The position numbers and the translations under genes were made by a program. The notes below the pieces were generated by a model, which saw only the letters and a program-made list of their open reading frames with translations, did no database searches and was not told the DNA's origin. Shown here piece after piece: positions 26,790 through 40,214 of a DNA stretch of 64,000 nt. Source of the stretch: Mauremys mutica (taxonomy: Eukaryota > Chordata > Testudines > Geoemydidae); NCBI RefSeq assembly GCF_020497125.1, contig NC_059082.1:24016965-24080964 (forward strand). The letters are read 5' to 3'. Each line of letters opens with the position of its first letter. Position 1 is the first letter of the stretch.

Positions 26790-28920
26790 TGATGGCCGAT
26801 CACTCGTTACTGAGTATGATCATCTTCCATGGAAGTTATGGGCCCTCAGGTAGCTAACAAGGCGAATCCTTGAACCACAAGTTCTATTACAATGAGGGTA
26901 GGAGGCTGTTGACCATGACTGGGGACCAGTCTCTCCTTCCTCCTGCACCTCTTGTCCTCTTCTGCTTGTCGGCGAGCAAATTCAAAATGCAGGAGACCAT
27001 CACGTAGGAGTTCACTCCATTTTAAGTGATCCTGGGCAACTGTCTCCCACATATCAATGTCAATATTACATTTTTTTAGGTTGTCCTTCAGCAAGTCCTC
27101 ATAATGCTTCTGTTGTCCACACACGTTACTGTACCCTTCTTTCAGCTGAGAGAACAGGACTTGTTTTGGGAAGCGATGGTCTGGCATCCAGACAATGTGA
27201 CCAGTCCAGTGGAATTGCTGACGGATGATCATTGCCTCAATACTGGTAGTATTTGCCTCTTCCAGAACACTAATAATGGTGTGTCTGTCTTCCCATTTGA
27301 TCTTCAGAATCTTATGAAGGCAGCGTTGATGGTGCCTCTCAAGGACTTTCAAGTGGTGTCTATAGGTTGTCCATACAACAGTGTTGGGAGAATAACGGCT
27401 TGATAAACAAGAAGCTTGGTGTCTGTTTGAATGTTGTGATCTTCAAAGACCCTGTGCCGTAAATGAGAAAAAGCTACACTGGCACAGCTCAGGTGATGTT
27501 GAATTTCTGCATAAATATCTGCCTTGGATGAAAGATGACTTCCAAGGTAGAGGAAATGATCAACATTCTTCTTTGCCACTCCATTGGTTTTGATAGATGG
27601 GGCATGTAATACCTCATTTGGAGAGAGCTGAGAGAGCACTTTAGTCTTCTTGATATTAAGAGTGAGACATGCGTAAGCATCGGCAAACACATTCAAGATG
27701 GTTTGAAGATCTTTCTCAGAGTGAGCAAAGATTGCATTGTCATCAGCATACTGAAGTTCCACAATAGATGTTGTGGAAATCTTACTCTTGGCTTTCAGCC
27801 TGCTAAGCCTGAACAGCTTTCCATTCATTCTGTAAGTGATTTCAATGCCATCTGTAAACTTCCCAGCAATTAGGTAAAGAATGACCGCAATAAAAACCGC
27901 AAACATGTTTGGAGCAATGATACAGCTCGGTTTGACTCCTGTTTATACTTTGAAAGGTTCACTCTGGGAACCAGTGCTGCTCAGAACAGTCACTTTCATG
28001 TTATCATGAAGCAATTTTAGGACATTGATGTATTTATCAGGACTTCCATCTTAGAAAGTACAGTCCAGAGGGCACAACGATTCACGGAGTCAAAGGCTTT
28101 AGTTAGATCAATAAAAGCCATGTACAGTGGTCGGTTTTGCTCCCAACACTTTTCTTGCAGCTGCCGTGCTGTGAAAATCATATCCGCAGTTCCACAACAT
28201 GGTCAGAAACCACTCTGTGACTCTGGTAAAATTTCTTCTGAGGGGGCAGAAGGTGGGTTGCAAGGATCTGCACCAGAACTTTGCCTGCAGTGGCTAGGAG
28301 GGAGATACAATAATTTCCACAATCCACTTTATCCCCTTTCTTGAACAGAGTGACAATCAAGGCATCCCTCATTTCACTGAGTATCTCCTCCTTTATCCAG
28401 ATTTTAAGGATAAGCAGGTAAAACTGCTGAATTAGCTCTGGTCCACCGTTTTTGAAAATTTCAGCGGGGATCCCCTTTAGACGTTCTGTCTTGTTGTTCT
28501 TCATCTGCATGGTAGTATTGTGCATCTCATACAAATTGGGAGGGTCTCTGAGCTCGTCCCTAAATGGTCATTGAGGGATTTGCTCAAGAACTTCATCTAC
28601 AACCATAGAATTACAGTTAAGGAGATCTTCAAAATGATGGCTTCATTGTCCTTCAGAAGTGTGGTTCCGTCCTTAGAGCGAAGAGGATTCATACCATGAC
28701 AAATTGGCCCATAAACAGCCTTGGTGGCACTAAAGAAACCACACGTATTGTGGATATCTGCGAGATGTTGGAGTTCTTGCGCTTTCTCAGTCCACCATTT
28801 GTTCTTAAGTTCTCTGGTTTTACGTTGTACTTCTGCCCTCGCCTTGGCATGGGCTTCTCTCTTTATATTACAATTTATGTCATTCTGCCAAGCACGAAAT
28901 GCCATTCACAGAGACTTTTC
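26790..28920 (-). mobile_element. Non-LTR LINE (unassigned clade), degenerate reverse transcriptase, minus strand
   Basis: A minus-strand LINE decayed into several ORF pieces, read from 28905 downward. Pieces: 28597-28905 (KNKWWTEKAQELQHLAD), 28178-28534 with an RT-like block GIPAEIFKNGGPELI and CGNYCISLLATAGKVLVQIL, and 27349-27906 with the catalytic block LQYADDNAIFAHSEKDLQ and LYLGSHLSSKADI. 26846-27352 holds the C-terminal part (MKVLERHHQRCLHKIL and IIRQQFHWTGHIVWMP). The YADD catalytic motif is intact but stops and frameshifts separate the pieces. Such sequences are often annotated in vertebrates as craniofacial development protein 2-like. The clade is uncertain. It is antisense to UNC13C. 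Confidence 0.8.
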
Positions 28921-29599
28921 CTTGAGAAGCTACTTAAGGACTAAACAAATTTGCTGTCACTGTGCATGGTAGGAAATTGCAGTCAATTAGGCTATTTGTG
29001 TGCTTGAAGTTAAGCATATGTTTAAATGCTTTTTCTGTATCATGGTCTGAGTTATTAGTATCTTGCAGTATTGAGCCCTGTGTATGTGTGTGCGCGAGGG
29101 TGGAGGGGTTCCTACTTAAACTTTCTTACACCCAGCTGCTGGTGGTTTTACCTAGTACGTTCCTCTATTGAAGTGCCTCTGTGCATACACCCTCTAGATT
29201 CCTTTAGACTCAGTTCTGCTATTTTACTCATTTATCAACTTGCACCACTTCAGACCTCACCCCTGCATCTGGATTGTTACCTGTAGTTGTTAGTGGGCCA
29301 AATACATCCCTAGTGTGGATCCACTGAAATCGAATCCTTTGTTTCTCAGTTTAATAATTGTTTACATTTGAAATTAATTTCAATTTAAAGGTTCAAAAAT
29401 AATTTTTGGCTTGACTTTTAGGCATAATTGCTCTATAACAAATGTTAACACCACAACTACATATGCACAAACATTTGGTAGACTTGTTTTTAACATTTAT
29501 ACATGGTACAAACTTCTAGAATTAGACTGTAGATATAATAATAGTCAGGATTTGTTTTTTTACATAGACTGTCAATCTGTCTATCTGTCCTTTTATTTA

Positions 29600-30240
29600 A
29601 TAGATTTTACGGTCAGAAGGCACCATCTTCTGTGATCTACAATACAGGCCATACAGTGTAGCATTTCCAAGCACACCTAAGTGACTTAAGAACGCAAATC
29701 CCATTGATTTTCAATGGAGAGTTGGTATGCTGCTCCAATAGTGAATTACCATCACTATCTAAGCTTTACTGACTTCCATTTCCAGCCATTTTCTCTTGTT
29801 AAGCCTTTGTCTGCTAGATTAACAATCCCTCTACTATCAGAAATCTTCTCCCTATGCAGGTAATTGTGAACCCTGATCAAGATGCCGCTTAACTTTTTTA
29901 ATAGCTAATTAGAGTGAGCTCCTTTAGTCTCCCATTGTTATTAGAAGGCATGTTTTTCAGACCACAAATCATTCTTGCAGCTCATTGCTAAACCCTGTCC
30001 AGGTTTTCCAACATCTTTTTAAACATGTGGATGCGAGAGCTGGACATGGTATTCCAACACAGGTCTCACCGCTGCCATATATACAGAGGTAATAAACCAC
30101 TCCTGCTTGACACATCCAAGGACCATGTTACTGAGGTGTTTTGTTGTTGTTGTTTTGCCACAGCATCATCCTGGGACCTAATGTTCAGTTGATACTTATG
30201 CCATACATATCACCATGCTATCTGAGCACTTGGCAAAATT
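29600..30240 (-). mobile_element. CR1-like LINE fragment, minus strand
   Basis: A reversed CR1-type 3-prime end is suggested by AATAGATTTTACGGTCAGAAG at about 29599. Phrases matching reversed CR1 UTR follow, such as GCGAGAGCTGGACATGGTAT (about 30033) and CTGCCATATATACAGAGGTA (about 30071). No ORF survives. The right edge is unclear. Confidence 0.55.
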
Positions 30241-30666
30241 ACAAACCTAAAATGGGCACACACATCTAAGGTAAAGGGTGTTCCTCTTTAGTTACTCTGC
30301 TTCCTCTCCTAGGCAAGGCATAGGCAGTTTTGATCAAGTAAACATCTACAATGTAAGCAATATACAATATAAAAATTAAATCCACATAAGGGATCCAGTC
30401 TTTGATATTTTTGGTCCCCCGATCACACTTGTGGATTCTTTAAGTGCCCAGATATCAATTTTGGCTGCCCATGTGTAGATCTGAGTACTCAAATGCAGGC
30501 TTTGGATTCTACTATGCCACCTGTATTTGAAAATTAGGCTCTTACACAATATGTTTTTTAGGTTGAAAAGAAATTTTAAAGTTTCATCACTGACATGGAA
30601 TCAGCCAGCAAAGAAAATTTTAAATATTTTTCTCAATTCAGTGAAAATTCCATGCTGTTTTTTGCC

Positions 30667-30692
30667 CGTGTGTGTGTGTGAGAGAGAGAGAG
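30667..30692. repeat. GT/GA simple repeat
   Basis: A GTGTGTGTGTGTG tract followed by AGAGAGAGAGAGA. Confidence 0.9.
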
Positions 30693-32089
30693 AAGGCTGC
30701 AATTAGCAGTATTGAAAAAGGAAAGACGAGAGCCTCAGTTGATTTGACCTCAGTGGAGCCACACCCATGTACATAGTCTGGGAATCTGGCCCATTATCTC
30801 TCTTTAACACCCTGCCAGACAGTCTGTCAGGCTAGCAATCTGGTGATTGCTATGATGGATTGCCTTTCGAGCAGCGGCAAGTTGGTTTTAAGTGCAGATT
30901 GCTGTCCACTAGAAATGAGTTCAGATAACAAGCTCAGTTGGGTCAGTATTACAAGATGGTCCTAGCCTGATGTTAAACAATAAAATCAGTGCTCTGTTGA
31001 TTAAGCTGCTCATCTTCACCAAGATGCTGCTTTCAGAAGTAGGTATGATATTAAGTCAGAATTGATCTCTGTCACATTGTTTGGATCAGTCCCTGGGTAA
31101 GAAGGCTTTGTTAATTGTATTGTACAATATAGGCCACTGTATTGTCTAAATGACTCTAATCAATAATGCATGGACAGGGCTGTTGATGGATTGGCAGTAT
31201 CACAGGATGTAACAATAGTTTCATTAAATTATGCAATACAGTTTGGCAATTGTAACTTGTGTTCGTTAATGCATATTTCCAATTTTATCTGGATTGCCTG
31301 GAAAATAAGCATGAGTTTTGAGAGTGACCCATTACTGCCACATTGAATGTATCCATGATTTATTGTTACAGCATAATGATTTGCTCAGTCTGTGCTTATT
31401 AATGAAAGGCAATGATGGAAAATGAAGCATGTTGCTTTTTTGATGTCTAGTAAAAAGACATATAAGGTCAAAGGTATTATATTTATCACATTGTTGAAGC
31501 ATTTCAACAGTCATCTTTCACCTCCCCTATACAATCGGAAATCACTTGAGGTCTTTCCAGCTGGTATTTGTTTTGTATTGGCACTTAACCTTCATGTGCG
31601 TAAGGATTTTTTTTTCTAAACATGTCTACTTTTTCAGTTTGAAACCTTTGCTCACTGGAATTTGTCTTCATCATTCAGAAACTACGCATTTGTCAGTACC
31701 AGGCACAGAGATTCTCAGGAATTCTCAAGATATAGAAGCCATAGAAGGTTATGCTACCATGTCACATACCCCATGGAATTCAGCCTCTGGCATTCCACTC
31801 TCACCTCAGCCATTGCCTTTCCAATCTTGTGCAGTGGATCAAGCCATGCCTCCCATATGGCCATAAATATATCTGTGTCTTTGCTGCTCTGTAAAGTGCC
31901 TCGCACTTAATATAAATAATAAAAAAAGAAAATAGAAGATGATTAGCTCAAAAGATTCTATAAGATTCCAATGAAGTCCCCATGATAGAAGACCCTTTCA
32001 GAGTTATCAGACAGATAGCCTCTTCTTAAGTCATGACAACCTGAGAGAGCTTTAAAGAAAAATGCCATCAAAACAAAATAGTAGCGCTT

Positions 32090-32233
32090 GATGGCATCAT
32101 AGAAAAGGAATTATACTCCAGCAGATTAAGCACGGAGCTGGAACTCCCAAATTCTAATTGCAGAGCAAATCATTTAACCTCACTGTGTTTTACATTCACC
32201 TTGTGTAAAAACAGAAAAATAATACCTTCAGTA
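32090..32233 (+). repeat. MIR-type SINE, left part, split by an LTR insertion
   Basis: MIR-like wording: CAAATCATTTAACCTCACTG at about 32165 and TGTGTAAAAACAGAAAAATAA at about 32201. The order continues after the LTR at 33404 (GAATTGTGTGAGGAAGGCTAATTAGATAATG). The two halves meet cleanly if the LTR and one CCTCC copy are removed. Confidence 0.65.
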
Positions 32234-32238
32234 CCTCC

Positions 32239-33398
32239 TGTGATGGGTGTGGTCACAGAGAACCCCTTGGGACTGCCACCTGATGTGCTGAGACTACCTC
32301 TGAGCCTGTTTTCCCTGGCAGTTTGGGACTTCAGTACCCTGTCTTGTTGAGCCAGACACACTAGCCTGCTGCAAACACAGACCCAGGTCTGAACCACGTC
32401 CCCCAAAAGTCATAGGCTTAACTGAAAACAGCTTAAAAAGTGCTACTGTCTCCAGCACCCAAATACCCAGTTTCCAATGGGGTCCAAACCCCAAATAAAT
32501 CCGTTTTACTCTGTGTAAAGCTTATACAGGGTAAACTCATAAATTGTTCATCCTCTATAACACTGATAGAGAGATATGCACAGCTGTTTGCTTCTCCGGG
32601 TATTAATTACTTTCTCTGGGTTAATTAATAAGCAAAAAGTGATTTTATTAAATAAAAAAAATTGGGTTTAAGTGGTTCCAAGTAATAATAGACAAAACAA
32701 AGTAAATTACCAAGCAAAATAAAACAAAAACACACAAGTCTAAGCTTAATACAGTAGGAAACTAAATGCAGGTAAATCTCACCCTCAAAGATGTTCTAAT
32801 AAGCTTTTTTTTTCTACAGACTAGACTCCTTTCTAGTCTGGGCCCAATACTTTCCCCTTGTTCCAGCTCAGGTGGTAGCTAGGGGATTTCTCATGACTGC
32901 AGCCCCTTTGTTCTATTCCACCCCAGTATATGTCTTTTGCACAAGGCGGGAATCCTTTGTCCCACTCTGGGTTTCCACCCCTCCTTCTAAATGGAAAAGC
33001 ACCAGGTTAAAGATGGATTCCAGTTCAGGTGACATGATCACATGTCACTATAAGACTTCATTACCCACTTGCCAGCATACAGGTATACAGGAAGACTTAC
33101 AAGTAAACAGAGCCATTTACAACCAATTGTCCTGGTTAATGGGAATCATCAAGATCCCAAGCCACCATTAATGGCCCGCACTTTGCATAATTACAATAGG
33201 CCCTCAGAGTTATATTTCATATTTCTAGTTTCAGATACAAGAGTGATACATTTATACAAATAGGATGGACATACTCAGTAGATCATAAGCTTTGTAAGAG
33301 ACCTTACAAGAGACCTTTTGCATGAAGCATATTCCAGTTACATTATATTCACACTCCTAAGCATATTTCTATAAAGCATTATGGGGTGCAACGTCACA
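32239..33398. mobile_element. Solo LTR of an endogenous retrovirus-like element, 5-bp target duplication
   Basis: The unit begins TGTGATGGGTG and ends CAACGTCACA, so it has TG...CA ends with an imperfect TGTGA/TCACA inverted terminal repeat. CCTCC is directly repeated at 32234-32238 and 33399-33403. The length is 1160 bp, with no internal gag/pol region on either side, hence a solo LTR left by recombination. Orientation is undecided. A minus-strand reading would place the polyadenylation-like AATAAAATCAC near 32645. ORFs inside are chance frames. It sits inside a MIR. Confidence 0.85.
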
Positions 33399-33403
33399 CC
33401 TCC

Positions 33404-33505
33404 ATGTCCCCCCTCAGGAATTGTGTGAGGAAGGCTAATTAGATAATGTTTGCACAGTGTTTGGAATTGTAAAAGTGCTCTACAACTGCTAATAGTCCTG
33501 ATGAT
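33404..33505 (+). repeat. MIR-type SINE, right part, after the LTR insertion
   Basis: The sequence continues the MIR order of 32090-32233 with TGTGAGGAAGGCTAATTAGA and GTAAAAGTGCTCTACAACTG. Together they date the LTR as younger than the MIR. Confidence 0.6.
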
Positions 33506-36500
33506 TCTGCTGCCCTCAGATACAACTTAGATAATATTTTTACCTCTTAGCTCAAAGAGCCGAGGTATAGTAAATACTGAAAGAGTTCCTTACTGCAGAA
33601 GGCCAGCTTAGATGCCAGAAGACCTGATCACCAAAGATTAGAAATAGAAAAAACAAACAAAACCAGCTACAAAGCATTGACTTTGGTATTCACCATACAA
33701 AGCTGCCTTATCAGGGCAAATGATCTGGCTCCCTGTTTGTTATGTGGAATAGATTTCTAACAATATTTTCATGCAGTCATTATTCTTACAAACTAGCCTA
33801 TTTCCCTAGGTAACTAATTAATGTGACATCTTTATCTGCAATGTTCTATACGTTTTTCTTATACTAATTGTATTTGAGGTTGTATAGTGTATTGTAATGT
33901 AACCTCATATATTTAACTCAGGCAAAAATGGCACAATTATAAGGGCTTCCAGTATACTTTTAGTAAAGCACTCCATCTTTTTTTCTTGCAGCATGGGAAA
34001 TGGACAGGTCTCCCCAGCTGGCATAGAACCAGGGTCAGGTGGCTTTTGAGAGAAGCGCGCACAGCTGTATAATAGATCCCTATACAAAATAGACACTTAT
34101 TTGCTACATTTTATAAATGTGCTCATAATTTGGCTCCCTCGTATTCATTGGTTTCCTTTATCCAATGCAGACTGCAACCATTCCCTTTTCTCCAACCAGT
34201 GTATGAATTTCAAAGTGCCTAGAGCTAAAGCTGGCTATGGAGGAGAGGTTTGTGGACTGTGGCTATAAAAAGCCTGAATAAATGACTTGCTTCATTAAAC
34301 AGGCACCCACATTTTCTGGTTCTGTGAAACTTTTAATCCTTTATTTTAAGCAGCCATGTCCCATGTCAGTATAAATGTACCTGAAATAGCAACTCGCTGT
34401 TGCCAGCAGCATTAGACTGAGTGTTCTACATTATACTGCCTGTGTTGTACTGAAGTCTGCTGTTGTAAGGTTATATGAGTTACTCCCTCCTGGGATCCTC
34501 GTGGGGGAAAAAAAGCATGTCTCTGAGTTGGAGAGTGCAGAAAGCAACATTTTAAATAAATAAATGTACACTGGGATAAATGTCAGTGGAGAAATACATA
34601 GCCAGGGTCCAATTCTATCATTCTAACTCAGGCAAATCTCCCACTGGAATCAAAGCTAGTCTTACCTGAATAAGGAATGAATAACTGCAGAATTTGGTCC
34701 ACGGTTTTCAATAGTATGAATCAACCATCAGTAGCATCTATTCCCACAGGACCTATCGTGAAAACAAGTGATGTGTCTATTACATCACTGTTTCATTGGT
34801 TAGAAAATCTTCTTTGTATTGCTCTGTCATCTTGCCATTCTTGACAGACTCCATATGGCATACACACCTGTGGTGTATCCTGCTCAGTGATCCCAGCTAC
34901 CTCACTTCTTTGCTGCTATCATTTTTAACATAGCATTGACCACCTGTTTCTGGTGGCATTCTGCTCACGGATGTGCACTATAGAGTTTGAAATGCCACGC
35001 CCCGACTTTCCCATGCCCTCCTCAAAGCTACGTTTCCTTCCTCATCCTCAGCCTCCACCTCACACCTTCCTCTGAGCTGAAAAATAAACCAATTCATTAT
35101 CAGACACCTAAAACGCTGCTATGTTACTCAAGTACAATACGCAGTGATGAGGCTGCCTCTCAGCAATACTTTCATCAGACAGAAAGGAGAGGACTTTACA
35201 ACGGCGTTGTTAGCTCTGAAGTTCCACAGTGATCAATGCATACATTTAGAAAAATAGATAGCTTCAAAGCCCTGTAACTTCTCCATTCATGAATTACAAG
35301 TTCAGCCTTAAGCTGTGAAGAATTTTTAATGATGCCCTCCCTGGCTTTGTGACTCTCTTTAGGCACATGTGTCTATTTTATGTACTGGGGCAGGTCTAGC
35401 AGTTTTGCTGCCATAAGCAAACCAGCAAATGTCCCTGCCTACTAACCAAGTCACCTGAACAAAGAGATGCTGAAAGTTTTGCTCCTCCTGATATTCGGTT
35501 TCCTTCCTTGGCCACTTTCATTGATTGTAGAATAGAGCTGGCCCTGCCCTACACACATACTGTGTATAAATTACAATCACATAAGCAATATCCTTTGGTC
35601 TTTTCTGCCACCCACCCACAGTTCGGGAAATGAACAATAATGGGAGTTGTGTTAGAGAAAGAAACTTTCTTAGGCTCTGGTTTCAGAGCTTTGGGACACA
35701 TTGTGCCCTGCTGCTCCTCAGGTGCTCAAAGTAGGAAGGCAGTGGAAGATACAAGGAGTCCTTTATAGTTCTCTGCCACAGTAGGGCCCATCCATGTCCC
35801 AATACTATAGTGGAATTCAAGACATGGCCAAGGAGAAAGCGAAGAGGTAGGACCATGTTCACCTCTATACATCGGCTAGCAGAACTGAAGGAGGTATGCT
35901 GCACCCTTCAAAGGGGTATGGTGTTGGGAGCTCTGTCTCTGCATGCTGGGGATCATGAGGACATAGCTTGTCTCCTCCCTGAGATGGAATGTCTCTAGGG
36001 GCTCCTGTTGGGAGGAGCAGCTCCATGCCACCCTATCAGAGAACTGTACCTCAATTCAGCTTTTAGTGTTCAGCTTTCTTCCTTGAACTTTTCTTGACAT
36101 TGAAGCCTACTGTAATGTTACATTTCCGTGCTAGTTATGGATGAGTGCTATGTGACAGCTAAACAGGGCACAGGTGGGCTCTTTCCCAGAACTGGCCCCA
36201 TGACACCTATGGTCCATCATTAGGTTTCCATTCAGGAGTTACAGACAGTTGAAACAAAGCAATAAGTTTCTTATCTTTCTTGTGTCTTCACTGCTTTTAA
36301 TAAAGAGCTTTCTCCTATTTTGACACATGCATGTACTGATATGTCTTCAGCTTACTATCTCATCCTGGGGAAAGATTGCCAATCTCTGTTTTGAAGCTGG
36401 CACCTGGTTATTGTGACAGCTGAGAACAGACTAATGAAGAGTCCCATCGTTTCTGAGTGTGATGGTTAATAACCATCTTTCGATTTATTTTTTATTAAAA

Positions 36501-37853
36501 AATTCAAGATTCTGTACCCCCTCCTATCCCCCTCCCAAACCATCCTTCCCTCTGCTCTCCTAAAGCACCTTTCTTTGCAAAATGTCTCTAAATTGTCCCA
36601 TTGGTATAACTCTTGGAAGAAACGACATACCCTGAATAATCTACCCAATTTCAACCAGAAATGAATCAACAAGGGCCAGATATTGGCCACTATTTCAGAG
36701 GCCCAAGGGGATGGAAAGCTGGCTTAAAGAGCCAGCAGCAAAGTCCATAGTTAACATGAAACCAGCTTGCCCTGCTTCTGCTCATGGCACACTGAGCTTT
36801 CCAGTGGCATCCTTAGTTGGAAGGAGATGTGACCAGAGTGTGTTGCCCTCCAGTGTTCCTAGATTGGGCTTCCTGTGCTGGCTCTTGGGAGAAGTGGCTG
36901 TTCTACCTGGCACAAGATAGAGCAGCCCTAAGGCTCTAAGCATTCAGTCTCTGTGTTGACGGAATGGATTTTACCTGGCTTATGTGGCTTTTGGATATGG
37001 TCTTGTGGAGATGCTCTGCCATGAGGGGATGAGGAGACATTTCCTCAAGTGTATACAGTGCCTGCAGACTCTGGGATTTACCTTTATAGAATTGTCCTAA
37101 AAGCATCGGAAACTGTTCATATTTTTTGCTCAAGTTATCAGATCTCTGATGAGAGGGGTTTATAATGGAAACAATGACTGTCTTAAATTTATAATTGTCA
37201 TGCAATGCTATAATAATATTTGGCAACTGTAATACACCAAATAGTCTGTGCCTTGAAAATCAGGGTTTCCCATTCAGCATAGAATTTCTTCTAGCTTCTT
37301 TTATCAGTCTACCTAGCAAGTAGAATTTTAATAATTTGCTAAGGAAACTATACAAAAAAAGGAAATATAAATGCTATTATATTAAGTGCTCAGAAAGGAA
37401 GAGTAACATTTAAAGTATCTGAAAGAGTAATGTCTTTCAGACAGGGTCAGATCCTGAAAACTCTAATATAGACAGACAACTTCCCCACCACTGAGTCATT
37501 TGACATATATTCTTTCTCAATTATAGTGGCCACTTAAGACTCATTCATCACCTAGTATTGCAAAATCTGAAATACTCTACTTATCAGTATCATCTCAGGT
37601 AAAATTATAATCCTAGCCTTCAGTATAGAGAATTACATCACAGTGGATGGCACAGCAGTTCCCAAATACGATTTCTCTTGTGTGATGGCACCTTGGCTTC
37701 TAGTTTGTAATATTTGGAAGAGCTGAACTCCAGCATTGTACCTAATATTGGCTAGGGGTTATAGAAGTGAAAACCAGACATGATGATGTGATGTGTTACT
37801 TGCTCCAGTGTTTTTTTGAATATATTGATCACTTCATTTATTTTAAAACGAAG

Positions 37854-38081
37854 GAGCTGCAGAGAAAAGTTCTAAACATGGTGCAGAAGATAAGACCCAG
37901 AATATTATTACTGCTATGAAGGAAAGAATGAAGATTAGGGAAAGAAATAGACCAGAGGTATTTGAAGTGATCCAGGAAATGTTCCAGATTTCCAAAGAAG
38001 ATTTTGTGCAATACACAAAGGCAGCAAAACAGAGTGTGTTGGATGGAACATCCAAGTGGTCAGCAAAAATAACCATCACAG
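37854..38081 (+). CDS. UNC13C: UNC13 exon: C1-C2B linker up to the start of C2B
   Basis: This exon encodes the linker between the C1 and C2B domains. It has 228 bp, phase 1 in and phase 1 out, and ends at a GTGAGA donor. The acceptor (AACGAAG before GAGCTGC) has a poor pyrimidine tract next to it, but it is needed to join the Arg codon and keep the reading frame. The peptide runs [15 protein letters not shown], then [15 protein letters not shown], then [16 protein letters not shown], and ends in [13 protein letters not shown]. From memory of the family, [14 protein letters not shown] is closer to UNC13C than to UNC13A or UNC13B, whose linkers differ here. This is the basis for the gene symbol and it was not checked by alignment. 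Confidence 0.92.
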
Positions 38082-39760
38082 GTGAGATTTTTTTTCCATA
38101 TTGAAATGTTCTCTAGTTGAAAGAAGCTCTTTCCTCCCCAGTCCTATTGCTACAAGTTAGTGTTCATAGAATCTAAGATGAAATTCCATGTTAAATTTTA
38201 TCTCAGGGTTATCTATAAATAGTTAGTACAATAGCATATTAACTGGAAGCTTGAGTGATAGTCACAGAAAATCCTGTACTTTGTGTAGACAGTGTCAGTA
38301 AAATAAATGTATATTTCCTTCAGACATAAATAACTCCTTCTATTTTAGGATGGGAAGATAACAAACTGTTCTTTTTTCATCTGTTCTGCCTCCTATCAGC
38401 ACCTCCTGTGCTTGAGATTTTGCTAATATTGATCAATTGCAAGAGTTATAGTTGATGATCTCCTTGATGTGTTTTTAATGACTGAAACGCTAAGAAGCTA
38501 ATAATTCCAACCCCTTTAGTACGAGAGTCCCCATCCATTTTTGTTGCTTGAGTAAGATTGTGTTCCAGTTAAGTAATATTCATCTAACACATCTGCTCAA
38601 AACTGCTGTTAACTGTTCTTAACCTTTGAATTTGGCCAGCTGCTCACAAAGATTCCCATTTTGCATTAAAGCTCAGGAATCAGGAATTTATTCCTTATAT
38701 ATTTTAGTTTCTGAATTCAAATATCAGCACAGGAAACTTAAATATAATAAGTGGTTACACAAACTGACCTTCAGCATACGATACTAGTGCATGAAATAAC
38801 TTAACTACAAGTGTAAAGAATTAAAAATTAGTGATGTGAAACATTAAATGCCCTTGAATTTGATTAGATTCAACATTAATTTAATTTAACTTTAATGTCA
38901 TTAAAACTAATCCATATTCTGATTTTAAAAGTGAATTATGCATTGCCTTCCTCTCCAGGATTTTGATGTACTGTCATAGGGGATCAGAAGATAAGCTTTA
39001 AAACCCTTTCCAGCTTTCACCACTCACTTGTGACTACAATAAGATAAAATAAAACAAAAGTTTTGCTTTCTATTAAGCATTAATGTATGTTTTAGTGAAA
39101 CAGGTATAATTAATTTTTTTTACCCATTGATCAATTTGCAAACTGCTGTGCTTAATTTAGTCCCATGTGATCTATGTTCTTTACATGCAATATGCTGGGT
39201 TTTTCTAACATAGTTCACAATATACCTTCAATAGTATTGTGATCACATATTATATTTTTTCAGTGGATCAAAGATCCAAACACATGCATAGTGCTGTAAG
39301 ACCCGGGAATGTCCTTATTACTGTTTATGCCTGTGAATTAAGCGGAACTGCACAGCTAGCATAGAGGTGTGACGTTATCTTAATGTGTTACTGAGGAATA
39401 TGTGAATCCATTCATACTTTACCCACAGTGTAGAATGAGATGATAGATTCAAAAATCACTGCACCAGATGGTACAAAACTAGTTTAGCCATTAAGGGCTT
39501 GATCCTACTCTCACTGATGCTGGCGGTAAAACTCCTATGGACTTTAATGTTGCAGAATCAGGACCATTAGATGAATGTTCCCTAATTCACGTAGCCAGGT
39601 CACAGAACTAGACCCCCTAAGGGAAAAGAGAGGCACCTTTTCTTGATGGTTCCTTTCCTTGCTTGGAACTGACGTGTGAATGGAACCTTAGAGACCTGCC
39701 TGAAGACAGCAAAGCTCTAGTCATATCTACTTGGAGAGGACAGGACACATCCTGACCTGC

Positions 39761-39827
39761 GGCCTGATCCAGAGCGCATTGCAATCAATAGAAAGATTCT
39801 GACTTCAGAGGGCTGTGAATCAGGCCC
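39761..39827. repeat. Short foldback repeat
   Basis: The left end GGCCTGATCC and right end AATCAGGCCC are inverted copies around a GACTTCAGAGG centre. It resembles the other short palindromes. Confidence 0.55.
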
Positions 39828-40214
39828 CAGATGCTGGGGGGCAGGCCAGGGTGGTTAAAGGCAGCCAAGAGAGTCCTGAGGTGGGCTGGGGAGAGACAGA
39901 GGTTAAGTGGTCCAGGCTGGGAGGAGAAAGTAGGAGCGAGGCAGAAATGCAGGAGGAGGCTTGCTGAGCCAGAAGAGAAGTGGAGAATAAACCTTTTTTC
40001 GATATCTTGCTTCTGCTGGGTCGGTGGAACTGCAACACAGCCCTTTGTGCATACAACTGTGGCTTTTCACATCCACTATACAGAGACTCACATTATACAA
40101 ATTAAATGTTTCTAGAAGGGTAACAACATCAATAATAATATCATGAGAATAATGCTTTCTTATGAATTGTTTCTGTTGTGGCACCTAAGATTCTCACTTA
40201 TGGACATGCACTGC

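Noticed and set aside
37843..38079. A 78-aa minus ORF over the linker exon
   Set aside because: It is the shadow of a well-supported plus exon.
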